A DNA stretch of 14,712 nucleotides, taken from contig JANWID010000188.1 in assembly GCA_025450095.1 (NCBI GenBank), positions 1-14,712 on the forward strand, written 5' to 3'. The notes under the pieces are model-generated. The model had not been told where the DNA came from, did no database searches, and was given only the letters and a program-made list of their open reading frames with translations. Below are positions 12,853 through 14,712 of this stretch, piece after piece. A program made the position numbers and the translations under genes. Every line of letters starts with the position of its first letter. The stretch's first letter is position 1. Source of the DNA: Bacteroidia bacterium (GTDB lineage: Bacteria; Bacteroidota; Bacteroidia; AKYH767-A; OLB10).

Positions 12853-14712
12853 ATGACCCGGATTTCCACAACCTGTTTCATTATATTGTTGTTTTCAATA
12901 ACTCGTCTCCTAGGCCAGGCCCCCCGTGCTATGAGCTCCGGCGAAATCAGGCAGGCATTAAACCGGCTTGGAACGCTGGGATGTGTAATGTTTGTTGCGG
13001 CTCATCCTGATGATGAAAATACAAGAGTACTATCATGGTTGACCAATGAACGGAATTTTCGGACAGTATATCTTTCCATAACACGTGGTGATGGCGGTCA
13101 GAACCTGGTCGGAAGTGAACAGGGTGCGGAATTGGGAATGATACGAACGCAAGAGCTCCTGGCAGCGCGTAAAATTGATCGGGCCGAACAATACTTTACC
13201 CGTGCCAACGACTTCGGTTTTTCAAAAAGTCCGGAAGAAACATTCACTATCTGGAACAAGGATTCTATACTTAAAGATGTTGTATATGCTATCCGCAAAT
13301 TTCAACCGGATGTGATCATCAACCGGTTCTCAACAAATGGTGATGGCGGTCATGGTCACCATACCGCTTCGGCGATCCTGGCGTTGGAAGCATATAAGGC
13401 AGCAGCAGATCCTTTACGCTTTCCCGAACAACTCGAATATGTTTCCACGTGGCAGGCAAGGCGTATTTTTCTAAATGCATTTATTCCGCGAGGGCAACCT
13501 CAAACTGACATCCCGGGGGCACTTAAACTGGATGTGGGAGGTTATAATCCGCTGCTGGGCACATCCTATGGTGAGATAGCCGCCGCGAGTCGCAGTATGC
13601 ATAAAAGCCAGGGATTTGGTGCTACAATCAACCGAGGAAAAAATATTGAATTTTTTAAACTGCTTGAAGGCGATTCAGCAACTACAGATTTATTCGACGC
13701 TATTAATACCGGATGGAGTCGCGAAGCAACCGGACCACAACTTCAGGTATCTGTTCGCAGAGCTATTGCGGAATTTGATGATACCCATCCGGAAAAATCA
13801 GTTCCGCTGTTGCTTGAAATATTGAAACTGGTCAGGGCACTGGACGATGGTTATTGGAAAAATCAAAAGGAAAAAGAAATTAAGCAGCTTGTAGCGGCGT
13901 GTTCCGGATTATGGATGGAGCTTAATTCCAAGACTCCTTCCGGTGTACCGGGAGATTCTTTCACATTTACTTTTGCATCCATTGCAAGAATGTTACCTGG
14001 CGTTACACTACAAAAAGTGACGGTGCAACAATGGGACTCCGTTATGAATTCAGGCCTCCCTGTAAATGAAATGAACTCGTTCACGAAGGGAATAGTGCTC
14101 AGCAAAAAATTATCTTATTCCGGACCTTATTGGCTCAATAAGCCTTCCACGAACGGATTTTACCAGGTTCCGGATCCAAAGCTAACCGGCAAGCCATGGA
14201 ATGATCCGCCTGTTGTTGCTGAAGTTGAAATAAAAATAAATGACCAGGTTCTGAATTTTACGATTCCTGCAACTCACAAATGGACTGATCCTGTATTGGG
14301 AGAACGTATACGTCCAGTTGAATTATTACCGGCGGTTTCGATTGTACCCTCCGTCAATGTTCTGATGTTCCCTTCCGGGGAAAAAAGAAATTTCAGCGTG
14401 AACCTGGAATGTATTTCAGATTCCATATCAGGGCAGTTGAAAGTCAAGGTTCCTGGCGGCTGGAAAGTTGAACCTGCAAGCATCAGCATGAAGGTTTCCG
14501 GAATATCAAAAAAATCAAAAGCGGATTTTACCATTACACCTCCTGCTGTCATTGATTCCACCGCAGTGTTTCTCGATATAACTTTTGAAGCCGGGGGAAT
14601 TTCATATAACCATGCGGTTAGAAATATCAATTACGATCACATCCCGCCAATGATCCGTCTGCAGCAAAGCAGGGTACACCTGGTGCAGCTCGATCTGAAA
14701 TCCTCTGTTAAA
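12853..14712 (+). CDS. Secreted PIG-L/LmbE family deacetylase with long C-terminal region (3' end cut)
   Basis: Translated by hand: 620 codons from the ATG at 12853 to the window edge with no stop. A signal peptide (MTRISTTCFIILLFSITRLLGQ) points to the periplasm or outside. The N-terminal domain is the zinc-dependent de-N-acetylase fold of the PIG-L/LmbE/MshB family, which removes acetyl groups from N-acetylglucosamine-type substrates: VMFVAAHPDDENTR holds the AHPDDE motif (H51, D53, D54), SITRGDGGQNLVG follows, and the third metal ligand is in HGHH at 167-170. LGMIRTQELLAA is another family phrase. Beyond about residue 290 comes a long helical then beta-rich region with no motif I recognise; large Bacteroidota members of this family often carry such an extension and reach over 800 residues. 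The substrate is unknown. Antisense frames across this region are only shadows. Confidence 0.88.
   Translation, partial: MTRISTTCFIILLFSITRLLGQAPRAMSSGEIRQALNRLGTLGCVMFVAAHPDDENTRVLSWLTNERNFRTVYLSITRGDGGQNLVGSEQGAELGMIRTQELLAARKIDRAEQYFTRANDFGFSKSPEETFTIWNKDSILKDVVYAIRKFQPDVIINRFSTNGDGGHGHHTASAILALEAYKAAADPLRFPEQLEYVSTWQARRIFLNAFIPRGQPQTDIPGALKLDVGGYNPLLGTSYGEIAAASRSMHKSQGFGATINRGKNIEFFKLLEGDSATTDLFDAINTGWSREATGPQLQVSVRRAIAEFDDTHPEKSVPLLLEILKLVRALDDGYWKNQKEKEIKQLVAACSGLWMELNSKTPSGVPGDSFTFTFASIARMLPGVTLQKVTVQQWDSVMNSGLPVNEMNSFTKGIVLSKKLSYSGPYWLNKPSTNGFYQVPDPKLTGKPWNDPPVVAEVEIKINDQVLNFTIPATHKWTDPVLGERIRPVELLPAVSIVPSVNVLMFPSGEKRNFSVNLECISDSISGQLKVKVPGGWKVEPASISMKVSGISKKSKADFTITPPAVIDSTAVFLDITFEAGGISYNHAVRNINYDHIPPMIRLQQSRVHLVQLDLKSSVK

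Overview
The window reads as ordinary chromosomal DNA of a Bacteroidota bacterium; the order cannot be fixed from the sequence alone. The evidence is a secreted protein with a C-terminal type IX secretion (T9SS) sorting domain, a DUF5777-type outer-membrane barrel, weak Shine-Dalgarno sites, and several upstream regions carrying the Bacteroidota promoter form (TTG-like -33 element, about 19-20 nt, then TAnnTTTG). No rRNA, tRNA, CRISPR array, transposase or phage gene was seen, and every gap without a gene is shorter than 300 bases.

Layout. 1-1291 (-) is mtaB, a tRNA methylthiotransferase cut by the window edge. It diverges from an orphan peptide-type solute-binding lipoprotein (+, to 3005), which converges on a secreted TolB/PD40 beta-propeller (-, 3094-4197) across an imperfect palindrome of heptamers. 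A divergent promoter region (4198-4490) then leads rightward to an ECF sigma factor (4491-5075), a 72-residue companion (5140-5358), a 110-nt AT-rich hairpin and endonuclease III (nth, 5479-6168).

6240-7881 (+) is a tight three-gene operon: two small lipoproteins with non-standard haem-attachment motifs (CX4CH and CX3CH) and a DUF5777 beta-barrel. It looks like an envelope electron-transfer or haem module of unknown function. Its last gene overlaps tail-to-tail with phoU. The phoU-pstB pair (-, 7861-9319) has its own promoter overlapped by a direct repeat of 11-bp period that resembles a Pho box; the phosphate permease and binding-protein genes are not next to it.

9462-11336 (-) is a T9SS cargo protein with a clear intrinsic terminator. 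11494-11964 (+) is an unrecognised soluble protein whose promoter element lies 4 nt from the first ATG. It converges on a membrane-anchored YdcF/DUF218 protein (-, 12067-12753) across another repeat-rich hairpin region. The window ends in a secreted PIG-L/LmbE-type deacetylase (+, from 12853) that runs off the edge.

The strongest leads are the haem lipoprotein/barrel operon, the Pho-box-like repeat at pstB, the ATGAT hairpin reaching the nth start codon, and three genes whose -7 element sits exactly 4 nt before an ATG, which would predict leaderless mRNAs.
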